Shown: positions 7,460-15,657 of the stretch, in pieces
How the letters are laid out: the number at the start of each line of letters is the position of its first letter
Position numbering within the stretch: position 1 is the first letter of the stretch
Assembly (NCBI RefSeq): GCF_900143085.1
Contig: NZ_FRCZ01000002.1
Span: 310,001-374,000, forward strand
Origin: Gracilibacillus kekensis
GTDB lineage: Bacteria > Bacillota > Bacilli > Bacillales > Amphibacillaceae
Direction: 5' to 3'
Length of the DNA stretch: 64,000 nucleotides
Made by a program: the position numbers and the translations under genes
Notes under the pieces: generated by a model
What the model was told of the DNA's origin: nothing
The model's input: only the letters and a program-made list of their open reading frames with translations
Database searches by the model: none

Positions 7460-8089
7460 TTGAAGCGGATACTCACATTTTTCACTTTTATATGGATCCT
7501 CTTTCTTTTCATGGCCTCTCCTGTTCATGGGAGCCAACAAAACATTATTGATATATCAGGTACTTTTTCAGAAACAAATCAATTATTTGATTTAGAAAAT
7601 ATTAAACCAGGTGATTGGGCAGACAGAGAATTAACTATTTCAAACAAACGAGATAATGAAATTAACTATGATATAGAAATAGAGTATGAAGATGGATCAA
7701 GAATGTTTTATGATGAACTTTTTATAGAAATCAAGTCTACAGATGAGCAACTTTTTTATGATAAACTTACTAATTTTACTACGATTAAAGATCTTACCTT
7801 GGCTGCAAATGAAGACGAAACACTTAAGATGCAATTGACCTTTCCTCCGGAATTAGGTAATGAATTTCAAGGACTGACAACTAAAGCAACAATTACAATA
7901 ATTTCTCATGATGATAACGACGAAGAATCGTCTACATTTACACTATCAACTGACAGTCAATCAATGAATAATGATTCTTTTCTTCCAGACACAGCTACCT
8001 TTATTTTTAACTTTCTAGTAATCGGAATCGTCTTACTACTTGCTGGAAGTATTATTTACCTTATTATAAAAAAGAAAAAACTTGCATAA
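7460..8089 (+). CDS. TasA-like domain protein with C-terminal LPDTA cell-wall sorting signal
   Basis: The protein is 209 residues. The TTG at 7460 is chosen because AAGGTAGGTGG precedes it at normal spacing. An N-terminal signal peptide (to about SPVHGS, residue 25) is followed by a domain with FDLENIKPGDWADRELTISN, the same NIKPGDW landmark as TasA at 5285, then TLKMQLTFPPELGNEFQG. Near the C-terminus SFLPDTAT precedes a hydrophobic stretch of about 20 residues and KKKK, a complete sorting signal. LPDTA/LPDTS are the motifs used by class D (YhcS) sortases in Bacillus, and such a sortase lies at 35960. As fourth gene of the tasA operon it is a good candidate for covalently tethering matrix fibres to the wall; that role is inference. 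Confidence 0.75.
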   Translation: MKRILTFFTFIWILFLFMASPVHGSQQNIIDISGTFSETNQLFDLENIKPGDWADRELTISNKRDNEINYDIEIEYEDGSRMFYDELFIEIKSTDEQLFYDKLTNFTTIKDLTLAANEDETLKMQLTFPPELGNEFQGLTTKATITIISHDDNDEESSTFTLSTDSQSMNNDSFLPDTATFIFNFLVIGIVLLLAGSIIYLIIKKKKLA

Positions 8090-8132
8090 CTTTTATAAAA
8101 GAAAACATGCAATATCCCTTAACTACTTTTGA

Positions 8133-8163
8133 AACAGGAGCATTAATTACTCCTGTTTTTTTG
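8133..8163. terminator. Terminator shared by the matrix operon and rsgI
   Basis: AACAGGAG, a nine-base loop, then CTCCTGTT followed by a run of T on the plus strand. It overlaps the rsgI stop on the opposite strand, so convergent transcripts meet here. Confidence 0.8.
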
Positions 8164-9372
8164 GTTCTCTTGCTTTTTATCTTCTAGCTTTCCTTTATCT
8201 GGTTCTTCTTGTTTCGGTTTTCCGTTATTCTTTTGACCATTTTCAGATTCATTTTCTTTGTTGCGATTCTTTTCATCACTTTTACCATTTATATTTTTGG
8301 TAGATTGTGGTTTTTCATTCTCTTGTTTCCTATTTGATTCTGGTTTTGAGGATGTGTCCTCAGCACTTTCATTCTTCGGCACGTTTTCTTGTTTTTCGTC
8401 TACAGGTTTTCTATTTGTACTATTTTTTCCTGACTTTGGAGTAATTTGTTTGTTTTGCTTTTGACTGTTAGACGGAGCATTCTTGCTTTTGTTCTCTAGA
8501 TTTTTTTCTATCCCCGATTCCGGATTTTCAGATTCTTTCTCACTGCTTTTATCTATTATTTTTTGAGTTGGTGGTGGATTTTCATTCGTATCTTTTGAAT
8601 CTTTGTTACTTGATTCATTTTGTTTCGTCATTTTCCGTATTTCTGCAATAGATTTATCCTTAAACTCATCCATATCAACTTTCTTGTCTTTTTCAGATAT
8701 TTTTTGATAGATGCGATAGACATTAACTGAAAGCTGGGACTCAGTAGCCTCTTCATAAAATTGTTTATTTTCTTTATTCAAATCTAATTTTGCCGCAATC
8801 TTCTCTTTAGCTATAGATAATTGGAATACATTCTCGACAGTTTCTATTCGAGTATCGGATTGTCCAACTGATGTATTAAATTCAATTAAAGTACTACTAA
8901 TTATCGATGATTCATTTTCTGATAGATAGTTTTCTTTTTTCAATATTTTTATCAAATTAGAGATAACTCTCTCTATATTATTTTCCTTTATTTTTAACTG
9001 TTCAATAATATCTCGTGCATCTTCGTTTAGTCCTCTAACGTCTATGACATGGAAATTTTCATCTAGTGAGATTTCGATACTGGGGTTAATATCGATTGCG
9101 AGAACATACGCCTGTTGTTGACTAGGTTGAGACAAGAAGAAGTTACCCAGTAAAAATATGAGCAGAACAGTCAAAGATAAAGCTGGAAGAACTATGTTAC
9201 TTTTGGTAAAGTGAAATCGTTTATTTTTTACTCGATAGGATACGTACTCACCAACCATTGGAACGTCATCCTTCTCGCGTGGTACATTGCGAAAAGTGCT
9301 ATCATCACAAAATAATACAATTTTGTCCTCTTGAACTTCCATCACTGTTCCATTTATCTTTTGATAGGCCAT
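8143..9372 (-). CDS. rsgI: RsgI-family anti-sigma factor for SigI
   Basis: The protein is 409 residues. The ATG at 9372 fits the GGGAGAGGGAGAA site and gives the RsgI N-domain start MAYQKINGTVMEVQEDKIV. Residues 1-55 form the cytoplasmic SigI-binding domain (CDDSTFRNVP, YVSYRVKN). A single TM lies near 62-82. An extracytoplasmic part follows with AYVLAIDINPSIEISLDENFHVIDVRGLN, the conserved RsgI juxtamembrane domain in which relatives undergo self-cleavage. The last ~170 residues are Lys/Asn/Glu-rich low complexity with no carbohydrate-binding or protease domain. It overlaps sigI by 19 bp and would hold SigI inactive until an envelope signal. Confidence 0.9.
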   Translation of the reverse strand: MAYQKINGTVMEVQEDKIVLFCDDSTFRNVPREKDDVPMVGEYVSYRVKNKRFHFTKSNIVLPALSLTVLLIFLLGNFFLSQPSQQQAYVLAIDINPSIEISLDENFHVIDVRGLNEDARDIIEQLKIKENNIERVISNLIKILKKENYLSENESSIISSTLIEFNTSVGQSDTRIETVENVFQLSIAKEKIAAKLDLNKENKQFYEEATESQLSVNVYRIYQKISEKDKKVDMDEFKDKSIAEIRKMTKQNESSNKDSKDTNENPPPTQKIIDKSSEKESENPESGIEKNLENKSKNAPSNSQKQNKQITPKSGKNSTNRKPVDEKQENVPKNESAEDTSSKPESNRKQENEKPQSTKNINGKSDEKNRNKENESENGQKNNGKPKQEEPDKGKLEDKKQENQKNRSN

Positions 9373-10076
9373 TTCTCCCTCTCCCTCTCCCCGCTGACAT
9401 ACGCTTGTAAATTCTCCCACTCAGGATGTAATAAAATGATAATAACTGCAATTAAATACTTCCTATATTTTTCGACTGCTTTTATACGATAGCTCGTCCT
9501 GTTTATAAAGTCTTTCATCGGAAAGTGTTTTTTTTGAAATAATTGCTGAATTAAATCGGACTGTTGAATAAAATCTTCAGCTATCTGTAGAACTTTTTTT
9601 CTTGATCTTTTCTGCTTTGGGCAAAACGATTCTAATTCTCCAAATCGGATATAAAAAAATGACAGCTCTTCATTAAATGCGATAATTTCCTCTGTGATAT
9701 TGCTTACTTCTTGTTCATACAGATATTGATCAAATGATTTTTGAACCTCTACAGGTTTTAATAGTTCTCCATCGCTCCTGATAACTTCTTTATATCTGTT
9801 TTCTTTTCGAAAATAATCGATCAATTCACGATGTATAAGTAAATATACATAATTTAGAAAAGTCCGTCCCTTGGAAGGTTTATATGTATCGATTGCTCGA
9901 TTAAATGCAATTAAACCAATACTTGCTTCATCATCATTCCATGTTTTAAATTGTTTACAGACTTGTCCTACTACATTCAATATATATGGTTGATAATAAC
10001 GTATAAGTTGTTCACGCAAAGCTTCATTTCCTTTTTGAATTTCTGCAATGGAATGTTCGATGTCTTCTGGATTCAT
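9354..10076 (-). CDS. sigI: RNA polymerase sigma factor SigI
   Basis: The protein is 240 residues (B. subtilis SigI 251). The region-2-like part contains LIRYYQPYILNVVGQVC, EASIGLIAFNRAIDTYKPSKGRTFLNYVYLLIHRELIDYFRKE, the SigI form of the core-binding and -10 recognition helices. The C-terminal half (FIRQQ..MKDFINRTSYRIKAVEKYRKYLIAVIIIL) is the family-specific domain that ends in a hydrophobic helix. Translation starts after GGGAGAGGG. Coupled to its anti-sigma factor rsgI. A weak promoter-like pair (TTAAAC, 17 nt, TATAGT, minus strand, 10160-10188) lies upstream but overlaps a terminator, so its use is doubtful. Confidence 0.9.
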   Translation of the reverse strand: MNPEDIEHSIAEIQKGNEALREQLIRYYQPYILNVVGQVCKQFKTWNDDEASIGLIAFNRAIDTYKPSKGRTFLNYVYLLIHRELIDYFRKENRYKEVIRSDGELLKPVEVQKSFDQYLYEQEVSNITEEIIAFNEELSFFYIRFGELESFCPKQKRSRKKVLQIAEDFIQQSDLIQQLFQKKHFPMKDFINRTSYRIKAVEKYRKYLIAVIIILLHPEWENLQAYVSGEREREKWPIKR

Positions 10077-10110
10077 ATGCCCTCTCCCTTATCCACTCTC
10101 TATTGAGCAC

Positions 10111-10156
10111 TTAAAAAAGAAAGCTTTATCCTTCAATTAAAATTGAAGGATAAAGC
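10111..10156 (-). terminator. Rho-independent terminator of the DUF5667 gene
   Basis: A perfect 16-bp stem (GCTTTATCCTTCAATT with its complement, two-base loop) is followed on the minus strand by TTTCTTTTTT. It lies about 80 bases after the stop of the gene at 10239-11228. Confidence 0.85.
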
Positions 10157-10238
10157 AATACTATATTTAATGTACGCGATAAGTTTAAAAGGGTAAAGAT
10201 AAATCACGAAATTCGTCGAAAAAAATTATACGCTTAAT

Positions 10239-11228
10239 TTATCTTTGCTGACCCTTTTGTTGATTATTTCCCTTTCCTTTTGACTTGTCTCCTTTTTCCT
10301 CAGCCTTCTCAGCTTTTTTATTAGCCTTTTCTTGAGCTTTCTCAAGCTTTTTTTGGGCTTTTTCTATTTTTTCCTCAGCCTTTTCTTCAGCTTTTTTACG
10401 TTTTTCTTCTGCTTTCTCCTGTGCTTTAGCTGCTTTTTCCTCTGCCTTTTGTTTTTTGTTTTCTACCTTCTCAGTTGGTTGGTCTGTTTCTTTTGATTCA
10501 TCTGGTTCCGATGTTTCTTCATTTTCCGTATACTCATCTTCATCTGGCAAGCTTACCTCTTCAACTTGTTCGTCCTCTTTTTCTTGATTTTCTTCTTGTC
10601 CTTCTTCATCTTCTTTTCCTTTAGCACGAAGATAATTTTCTTCCGCTCTTTTTTGATTTTCTAATGCTTTAGCAATTCCAGCTTTGGCTTGTTCGGGTAA
10701 ATCTTCGCGCTCCAATAGTGCTTGCAATTTAATGGTTCGTTGTTTAGCATTTTCTCTAAGTTCATCTTCTGCTTGTTCATTTTCATCTTGATCTTCTGTT
10801 GATTCTTCCTGCTCTTCTTCTGTACTTTCCTCATTTTCGTCAGGTACTTCGCCTTCGTCATCTTCCTCAATAGCTTCTTCTTCCTCTGCTACATCTTGGT
10901 TGTTTTCTTTTTCTTCAAGCTCACTTTCCAAACGATCTAAATATTTCTGATATTCTTCAAGCAACGTCTCAGCTTCTTCTAGATTACCTGCTTCAACTAA
11001 AACTTCAATCTCACTTAAGCGATCGTCTGCAAACTCATCTAACAAAAGAGCTCTTTCTATCTGATCTTCTGTGAATGCTAATTCAGTTTCTTCAATTAGA
11101 AGCGAAGTATCATAAAGTTCATCTTCCGGTGTAATACTTGTTTCCTCTTCATTCTCATTTGCATAAGCTGTGCTACCTACAAAAAATACACTAAGCGTTG
11201 TAATTGTTAACCACTTTTTCATATTCAT
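10239..11228 (-). CDS. Secreted DUF5667-type protein with acidic and Lys/Glu coiled-coil regions
   Basis: The protein is 329 residues, with GGAGG nine bases before the ATG. A signal peptide (residues 1-24, ending STAYANE) precedes a short DUF5667-like segment near residues 55-95 (ERALLLDEFADDRLSEIEVLVEAGNLEEAETLLEEY, shortened here as ALLLDEFADDRLSE and EAETLLEEY). An acidic low-complexity middle is followed by a second helical segment (ALENQKRAEENYLRAKGK) and a long Lys/Glu/Ala coiled-coil tail ending in KGKGNNQQKGQQR. No enzymatic motif is seen. It lies immediately upstream of sigI and downstream of a lipoprotein gene (15 bp), which suggests an envelope-stress-linked surface role. Confidence 0.7.
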   Translation of the reverse strand: MNMKKWLTITTLSVFFVGSTAYANENEEETSITPEDELYDTSLLIEETELAFTEDQIERALLLDEFADDRLSEIEVLVEAGNLEEAETLLEEYQKYLDRLESELEEKENNQDVAEEEEAIEEDDEGEVPDENEESTEEEQEESTEDQDENEQAEDELRENAKQRTIKLQALLEREDLPEQAKAGIAKALENQKRAEENYLRAKGKEDEEGQEENQEKEDEQVEEVSLPDEDEYTENEETSEPDESKETDQPTEKVENKKQKAEEKAAKAQEKAEEKRKKAEEKAEEKIEKAQKKLEKAQEKANKKAEKAEEKGDKSKGKGNNQQKGQQR

Positions 11229-11243
11229 TTCAACATTCCTCCA

Positions 11244-11723
11244 TTAGAATAGTTCTATATTTTCATTAAATGTATGAATCTTTGTTTGATCATAATCTTG
11301 TTCAGGTGTCATAAATACCAACACTACTTTGCCATTTGATCCTTGATGAATATAAAGATCACCACGAATGTTTTCATCTCGGTTCGTTTCTAAACTTAAA
11401 TAGTTCTTATTTTCTTCAATTACTTCTACTTTCTTTGAAAATGAGCTGAGGATTTTACTTTTTAATGCGTCATTTGACTGATCATTACTTGCTGTCGTAA
11501 TAATCACTCTGGTATTTTCATTTCTAAAAGATACATTTTGATCTTCAGAGATTTCTTCTTCTAAAACCCAACCATCTACTGCACAAATTTGAAATAATTC
11601 ATTGTGATAGAGTGGAGTATCTTGATCAGCATTAGTCGCGTTTTTCACACTATTAGCATCACTTTCGGCTTGACCACATGCGATTAACACGAGTAAAAAA
11701 CAACCTATGTATATTTTTTTCAA
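11244..11723 (-). CDS. Small lipoprotein of unknown function
   Basis: The protein is 159 residues. The N-terminus MKKIYIGCFLLVLIACGQ has a lipobox (LIAC) with the lipidated cysteine at residue 16. The mature part has no family I recognise; FQICAVDGWVLEEEISEDQ and VVLVFMTPEQDYDQTKIHTF suggest a compact alpha/beta domain of the kind found in small secreted stress proteins. It ends 15 bp before the DUF5667 gene and is probably co-transcribed with it. The 270 bases upstream, shared with the divergent EAL gene, hold no other gene. Confidence 0.7.
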   Translation of the reverse strand: MKKIYIGCFLLVLIACGQAESDANSVKNATNADQDTPLYHNELFQICAVDGWVLEEEISEDQNVSFRNENTRVIITTASNDQSNDALKSKILSSFSKKVEVIEENKNYLSLETNRDENIRGDLYIHQGSNGKVVLVFMTPEQDYDQTKIHTFNENIELF

Positions 11724-11994
11724 CGCTTCACCCCCATTTTATTCCTTAGTAGTTTTCCAGCTTAATCAGAGATTAAGCTTTACTCGATGTAATGTTTGCA
11801 TTCCCTTGTATCTATCTATACGAATATAATGTAGAAAAAAAGGGGGGAATCTATTAATTTTTTTACCATTTACGCATTTTATGTAGAAAAAACAGGATTA
11901 ATGATGTAATATATTAGGTATAACTAATTAGTTTAACCGATAGACTAAATGCTTATTAGTCATAAAGTGGTATTTGTTCTGAGGGGGTTGGTTT

Positions 11995-12756
11995 ATGTCT
12001 ATTGCAAAAATTAACGATTTAATTGATAATGAAAAATTCGAACATCATTTTCAAGCATTATATGATCTACACACTCTATCACCCATAGGTTATGAGGCAT
12101 TATTACGTACAAATCTATTTAAAAACCCTGAGATTTTATTTGAAAAAGCAAGCCACACGGACCGTTTTTTTGAATTGGAGATACGCTCTGTTAAGAAAGC
12201 GCTTTATTCATATGATTCAATTCTTACCAGTCCATCTGATAACAAAAAAATACTAATTAACGTTTTTCCTACTAATTTAGCAGATCAAAGATTTGCTGAA
12301 ATTTTAAATCATACGTTACATGAAACAAAAATTACTCCTGACCAAGTAATTATTGAAATAAATGAATCAGAAATCATCCAGAATGTTGATTATTTTAGTG
12401 ATAGTGTACAAGAATTAAAAAATCAAGGGTATTTAATTGCGATTGATGATGTAGGAAAAGGTGTCTCCTCTTTACAAGCAATCGTTGAATTACAGCCGGA
12501 TTTCGTCAAGATGGATCGCTATTTTGCAAAGCATCTAGCACAGTCGAACAGAAAGCAGGAAATGGTTCGATCCATTGTAACTTATTGTCTTAATACCAAT
12601 ACGAAGTTTGTCTTAGAAGGGATTGAAATTCCTGAGGATTTAGAAATGGCTAAAAAAATTGGCGTTTCGATTGTACAAGGCTTCCTATTAGCGAGACCTG
12701 AACCGCTTGAAGTAATAAAAAAATACGAAGAAGATCATCGAATGACTGAGAATTAA
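11995..12756 (+). CDS. EAL-domain protein, probable cyclic-di-GMP phosphodiesterase
   Basis: The protein is 253 residues and is almost entirely one EAL domain. The signature GYEALLR is at residues 35-41. Other conserved positions are present: LINVFP (metal-ligand Asn), IIEINESE, IAIDDVGKG (DD pair; canonical DDFGTG), FVKMDR (catalytic Lys), VLEGIE and QGFLLARP. The DDVGKG variation does not remove the acidic pair, so activity is plausible. No sensory, GGDEF or TM segment is attached, so it is a stand-alone cytosolic enzyme expected to hydrolyse c-di-GMP. It lies next to a ruined GT2 exopolysaccharide-type gene, the kind of pathway c-di-GMP usually controls. A start with GAGGGGG nearby is good. 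Confidence 0.88.
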   Translation: MSIAKINDLIDNEKFEHHFQALYDLHTLSPIGYEALLRTNLFKNPEILFEKASHTDRFFELEIRSVKKALYSYDSILTSPSDNKKILINVFPTNLADQRFAEILNHTLHETKITPDQVIIEINESEIIQNVDYFSDSVQELKNQGYLIAIDDVGKGVSSLQAIVELQPDFVKMDRYFAKHLAQSNRKQEMVRSIVTYCLNTNTKFVLEGIEIPEDLEMAKKIGVSIVQGFLLARPEPLEVIKKYEEDHRMTEN

Positions 12757-12824
12757 TATACTAGTATTCATTTGCTGCTAAGGCTTGAAATAACTAAATC
12801 TACATAAATACAAAATAGATTGCT

Positions 12825-12859
12825 CGCTTGAAAGTATACGCAACCTATTCTTTCAAGCG
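12825..12859. repeat. Inverted repeat after the EAL gene
   Basis: CGCTTGAAAG and CTTTCAAGCG form a perfect 10-bp stem with a 15-base loop. There is no T run, so this is at best a weak terminator. The remainder of 12757-13185 is AT-rich and I see no gene in it. Confidence 0.45.
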
Positions 12860-13185
12860 CAAGTATCTTCCTTAAAAGTTACACTTATCTTCTCTCTTTC
12901 AATTAATACTTTAACCATCTAACAACTAAGTTATAAATTACATATATATCAATAGAACTACATAACATACATAAAATGCTCTTATTTAGCTATATTTGAC
13001 TTGTTTCAGATTCTAAATAGACCTAACAACACATGAATTACTAATATAATCACATAACAATAGAACCTATTTACATACCCATTATGAAAGGATTAGGTAT
13101 TTTAAACTAAAAAAAGCTTGCGTTCGATTTATAAATGTAGTATTGATCTTTATATAGAACATATTAAGAATCGGAGTGATCTTAT

Positions 13186-13299
13186 ATGAAACGTTTTTGC
13201 TTAATTATGCCTTTTATGATTATTTGTTTATGCATATTATATAACTTTGGTCCTATCCACGTGAATGCAAGGCGGTTATTTGCTATCTACCCGTTATAA
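13186..13299 (+). pseudogene. Signal-peptide remnant fused to the wrecked glycosyltransferase
   Basis: A 37-codon ORF behind CGGAG begins MKRFCLIMPFMIICLCIL and has the look of a signal peptide ending near HVNA. After about residue 28 the DNA is already glycosyltransferase coding sequence in another frame. The simplest reading is a deletion joining the 5' end of a secreted-protein gene to the middle of the GT2 gene. In the B. subtilis ydaJKLMN cluster secreted and membrane genes precede a GT2 gene, so an internal deletion of such an operon is plausible but not shown. Confidence 0.4.
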
Positions 13300-14562
13300 G
13301 GAAACCGCCGAACAATGGCAACGAAATCTACCATATTATCCTTCGGTTAGCATTCCGATCCCTGCTCACAATGAAGAAATGGTGATCGAAGACACTTTAG
13401 AAGCAATGAGTAATTTAAGATATCCTACGCAACAATTGCAGGTACTAGTGATTAATGACAATTCCAATGACCGTACCGGTGAAATTTGTGAAGCATACGC
13501 TAAGCGATTTCCTTACATCCAAGTCATTCACACAAAACCTCCCAATGGTGGAAAAGGGAAATCAGCTGCACTTAACAATGGTTTAGCTCATTCTACTGGG
13601 GAGGTCATTTGTGTCTATGATGCAGACAACACTCCTGAAGCCGATTCAGTGTATTGGCTTGTGCTCGGATTAGTGAATGATCCAAAAGCAGGAGCTATTG
13701 TTGGAAAATTCCGTGTCTTAAATGCAAACAAAAATTGTTAACGAGGTTAATTAATATCGAGACCTTAACCTTTCAATGGTTAGCACAGGCTGGCAGATGG
13801 TTTTGGTTTAAGCTTGCTACTATTCCCGGCACCAATTTTGCTGTACGTAAGTCTGTCTTAGAAGAACTGGGCGGATGGGATGAAAAAGCCTTATCCGAGG
13901 ATACCGAACTAAGCTTTCGCATCTATGACTTAGGCTATCACATCCGCTTCTTCCCTAATGCTATCACATGGGAACAGGAACCAGAAACTATAAAAGTATG
14001 GTGGCGACAACGTACACGCTGGGCACGAGGCAACCTTTATGTTATTTTTAAGTTTTTCTTCCTCTTTTTCAAACTAAAACATAAAAAAGTCGGACTTGAT
14101 TTAATTTATTTCATGTTCACCTATGTGTTCTTTTTTGGAGGCGTAATTTTATCACATGCTCTATTTCTAGCCAGTCTTATTTTTGGTGTTCAATTATCTG
14201 TTGGCCTTGTTTCATATCTCTTATTAATTTCTGGTTTTTTATTATTTATCATTGAAGAGCTGTTGGCTTTGAATTTTGAAAAAAAACAATTAACAAAGAA
14301 AAATGTCTTAACTGTGATATTAATGTATTTTACGTATTCACAAATGTGGTTATTTTTAGTAGTCTATGCTGCTTTTATCGAATTAAAGCGAGTGATTTTC
14401 AGACAGGAAGTTACTTGGTATAAGACAAAGCGGTTTAATCAGAAGGAAAAGCAGGATAGAAAGTCGGCATGGGGAGCAGATGGAACTAGTTTTTTCAATT
14501 TAAATAAGTCAAAAAATATAAATTATTTCTCTACTTCGGCCTCCTTGTTACAATGGCTTTGA
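13265..14562 (+). pseudogene. GT2 family processive-type glycosyltransferase, 5' truncated and frameshifted
   Basis: Two overlapping frames together encode one GT2 enzyme. The first (13265-13741) has SIPIPAHNEE, VINDNSNDRTGE and VYDADNTPE (the DxD). The second, entered near 13735, continues TLTFQWLAQAGRWFWFKLATIPGTNFAVRK, LSEDTELSFR and RQRTRWARGN (the ED and QxxRW motifs), then several TM helices. Restoring one T in AAAATTG around 13735 rejoins the frames. The N-terminal membrane region is missing because a TGA lies just before 13265. With both lesions the gene is surely inactive. Family members (YdaM, PgaC, BcsA) make exopolysaccharides at the membrane. Confidence 0.85.
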
Positions 14563-14882
14563 CCTAATTGTGATGTTAAAATAATAAGTGAGTCTACTCA
14601 AGAAGTTACCATCTGTTTCTCCTTCTTTTGTTATTAATCGGGCAATTTATACGATATTTGATAGAAATCCAAATACATTGAAACTATACAGTGCTGTACC
14701 TTAATTTGTAAGACTGTATATTAGAAAAGACATCTTTTTGCTGATTTTCTTACAAAAATTTTGAAGTTGAAGTGATGCTCGTCTTCATACATATCTCAAT
14801 GTTACAAAATATCATAGTTTGTTCGGATAACTTGTGCAACTTACTATGTGTTAATGAAACAGTTGCTCCGTCCCCATGTTGC
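14563..14882. other. Gene-free stretch between glycosyltransferase pseudogene and fliT
   Basis: About 320 bases with no supported gene. One short open plus-strand frame (roughly 14588-14705, containing FVINRAIYTIFDRNPNTLKL) could be a remnant of a further gene of the same operon, but I cannot match it to a family and it lacks a start signal. Confidence 0.4.
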
Positions 14883-14914
14883 AAAATAAGCACTTCGATA
14901 AGTGCTTATTTTTT
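14883..14914. terminator. Bidirectional terminator between GT2 remnant and fliT
   Basis: AAAATAAGCACTT, loop CGAT, then AAGTGCTTATTTT with T runs on both sides. The fliT stop codon lies inside the stem. Confidence 0.85.
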
Positions 14915-15259
14915 GGAGTCAAGAAATTTTCCATCATAATGTGCAATACTTTTATATGGATTTAAATAAGAATTGTTAGAACGAGATTGTTTTTTGGCAT
15001 TTCGCATATCTTTTTTTAGATGTTGAAAGACTGTTTTTAATTCTTGATCTAATTTTTGATCCAATGAGATTGCTGTTTTGCCCAATTCACGATCTTCTCT
15101 CGAAAAAGGTGGTTTAATTTTCTTAGTTAGTGCTTCTCGTTCTTCTATTATTTCAGTAACTTCGCTAATTGCTCTTTCACGTTTGTCATTGTTTAATGGT
15201 TGAGATAATATTTGCAACATGACCTCTGTTTTTTGAATGTAATCTTTTAATGCATCCAT
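14906..15259 (-). CDS. fliT: Flagellar protein FliT
   Basis: The protein is 117 residues, close to the B. subtilis length of 113. It is mostly helical, with EREALTKKIKPPFS and LDQELKTVFQHLKKDM, and ends with the FliT-like tail SIAHYDGKFLDSKK. FliT is the export chaperone for the filament cap FliD in well-studied species. The start overlaps the fliS stop (TAATG), and the position directly after fliS is the usual Bacillus order, which supports the assignment where sequence conservation is low. Confidence 0.85.
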   Translation of the reverse strand: MDALKDYIQKTEVMLQILSQPLNNDKRERAISEVTEIIEEREALTKKIKPPFSREDRELGKTAISLDQKLDQELKTVFQHLKKDMRNAKKQSRSNNSYLNPYKSIAHYDGKFLDSKK

Positions 15260-15657
15260 TAAGCATTGACACCTTGTCCGTGTTGACGAATTCTTTCTTT
15301 TTTAATGACTTCTTTCCACGTGTTACGAAAATCCTCTAATATACTGCGTGCTTGCTCCAATTGCTCTAGATCATTGTGTATATTCGCTTGTGTGAGAGCA
15401 TGATATACATAATCATATAATGGCATAATTTCCTTAGTAATTGGAGTATTTTGATCTAAGGTAACCATTAACTCTCTAACAATGTCTTGTGTTTTCTGAA
15501 TCATTATATTTTTATTCTGATAGTCTTTCTCTTCTATCGCTTTTTTCGCATGCTTAATAAATTTCAAGCAACCATTATATAACATTAATGTTAATTCACC
15601 TGGTGATGCAGTGTTGACTGAGTTGTTTTGATATGCTTGATATTGTTGATAAGCCAT
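15259..15657 (-). CDS. fliS: Flagellin export chaperone FliS
   Basis: The protein is 132 residues, matching the family length (133 in B. subtilis). The ATG at 15657 is used because GGAGGAGCG precedes it and gives the typical start MAYQQYQAYQNN. Landmarks are SVNTASPGELTLMLYNGCLKF near residue 13, KNIMIQKTQDIVRELM, and LYDYVYHALTQANI. FliS binds the C-terminus of newly made flagellin in the cytosol and, with FliW and CsrA, feeds the flagellin homeostasis circuit also encoded here. The open frame continues upstream into decayed flaG with no stop between, but the ribosome binding site and length argue for independent initiation. Confidence 0.93.
   Translation of the reverse strand: MAYQQYQAYQNNSVNTASPGELTLMLYNGCLKFIKHAKKAIEEKDYQNKNIMIQKTQDIVRELMVTLDQNTPITKEIMPLYDYVYHALTQANIHNDLEQLEQARSILEDFRNTWKEVIKKERIRQHGQGVNA

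Noticed and set aside
10160-10188. SigA-like promoter (TTAAAC-17-TATAGT) for sigI
   Set aside because: The predicted start site falls inside the terminator stem at 10123-10156 and the -35 match is poor, so it was not listed as a feature.
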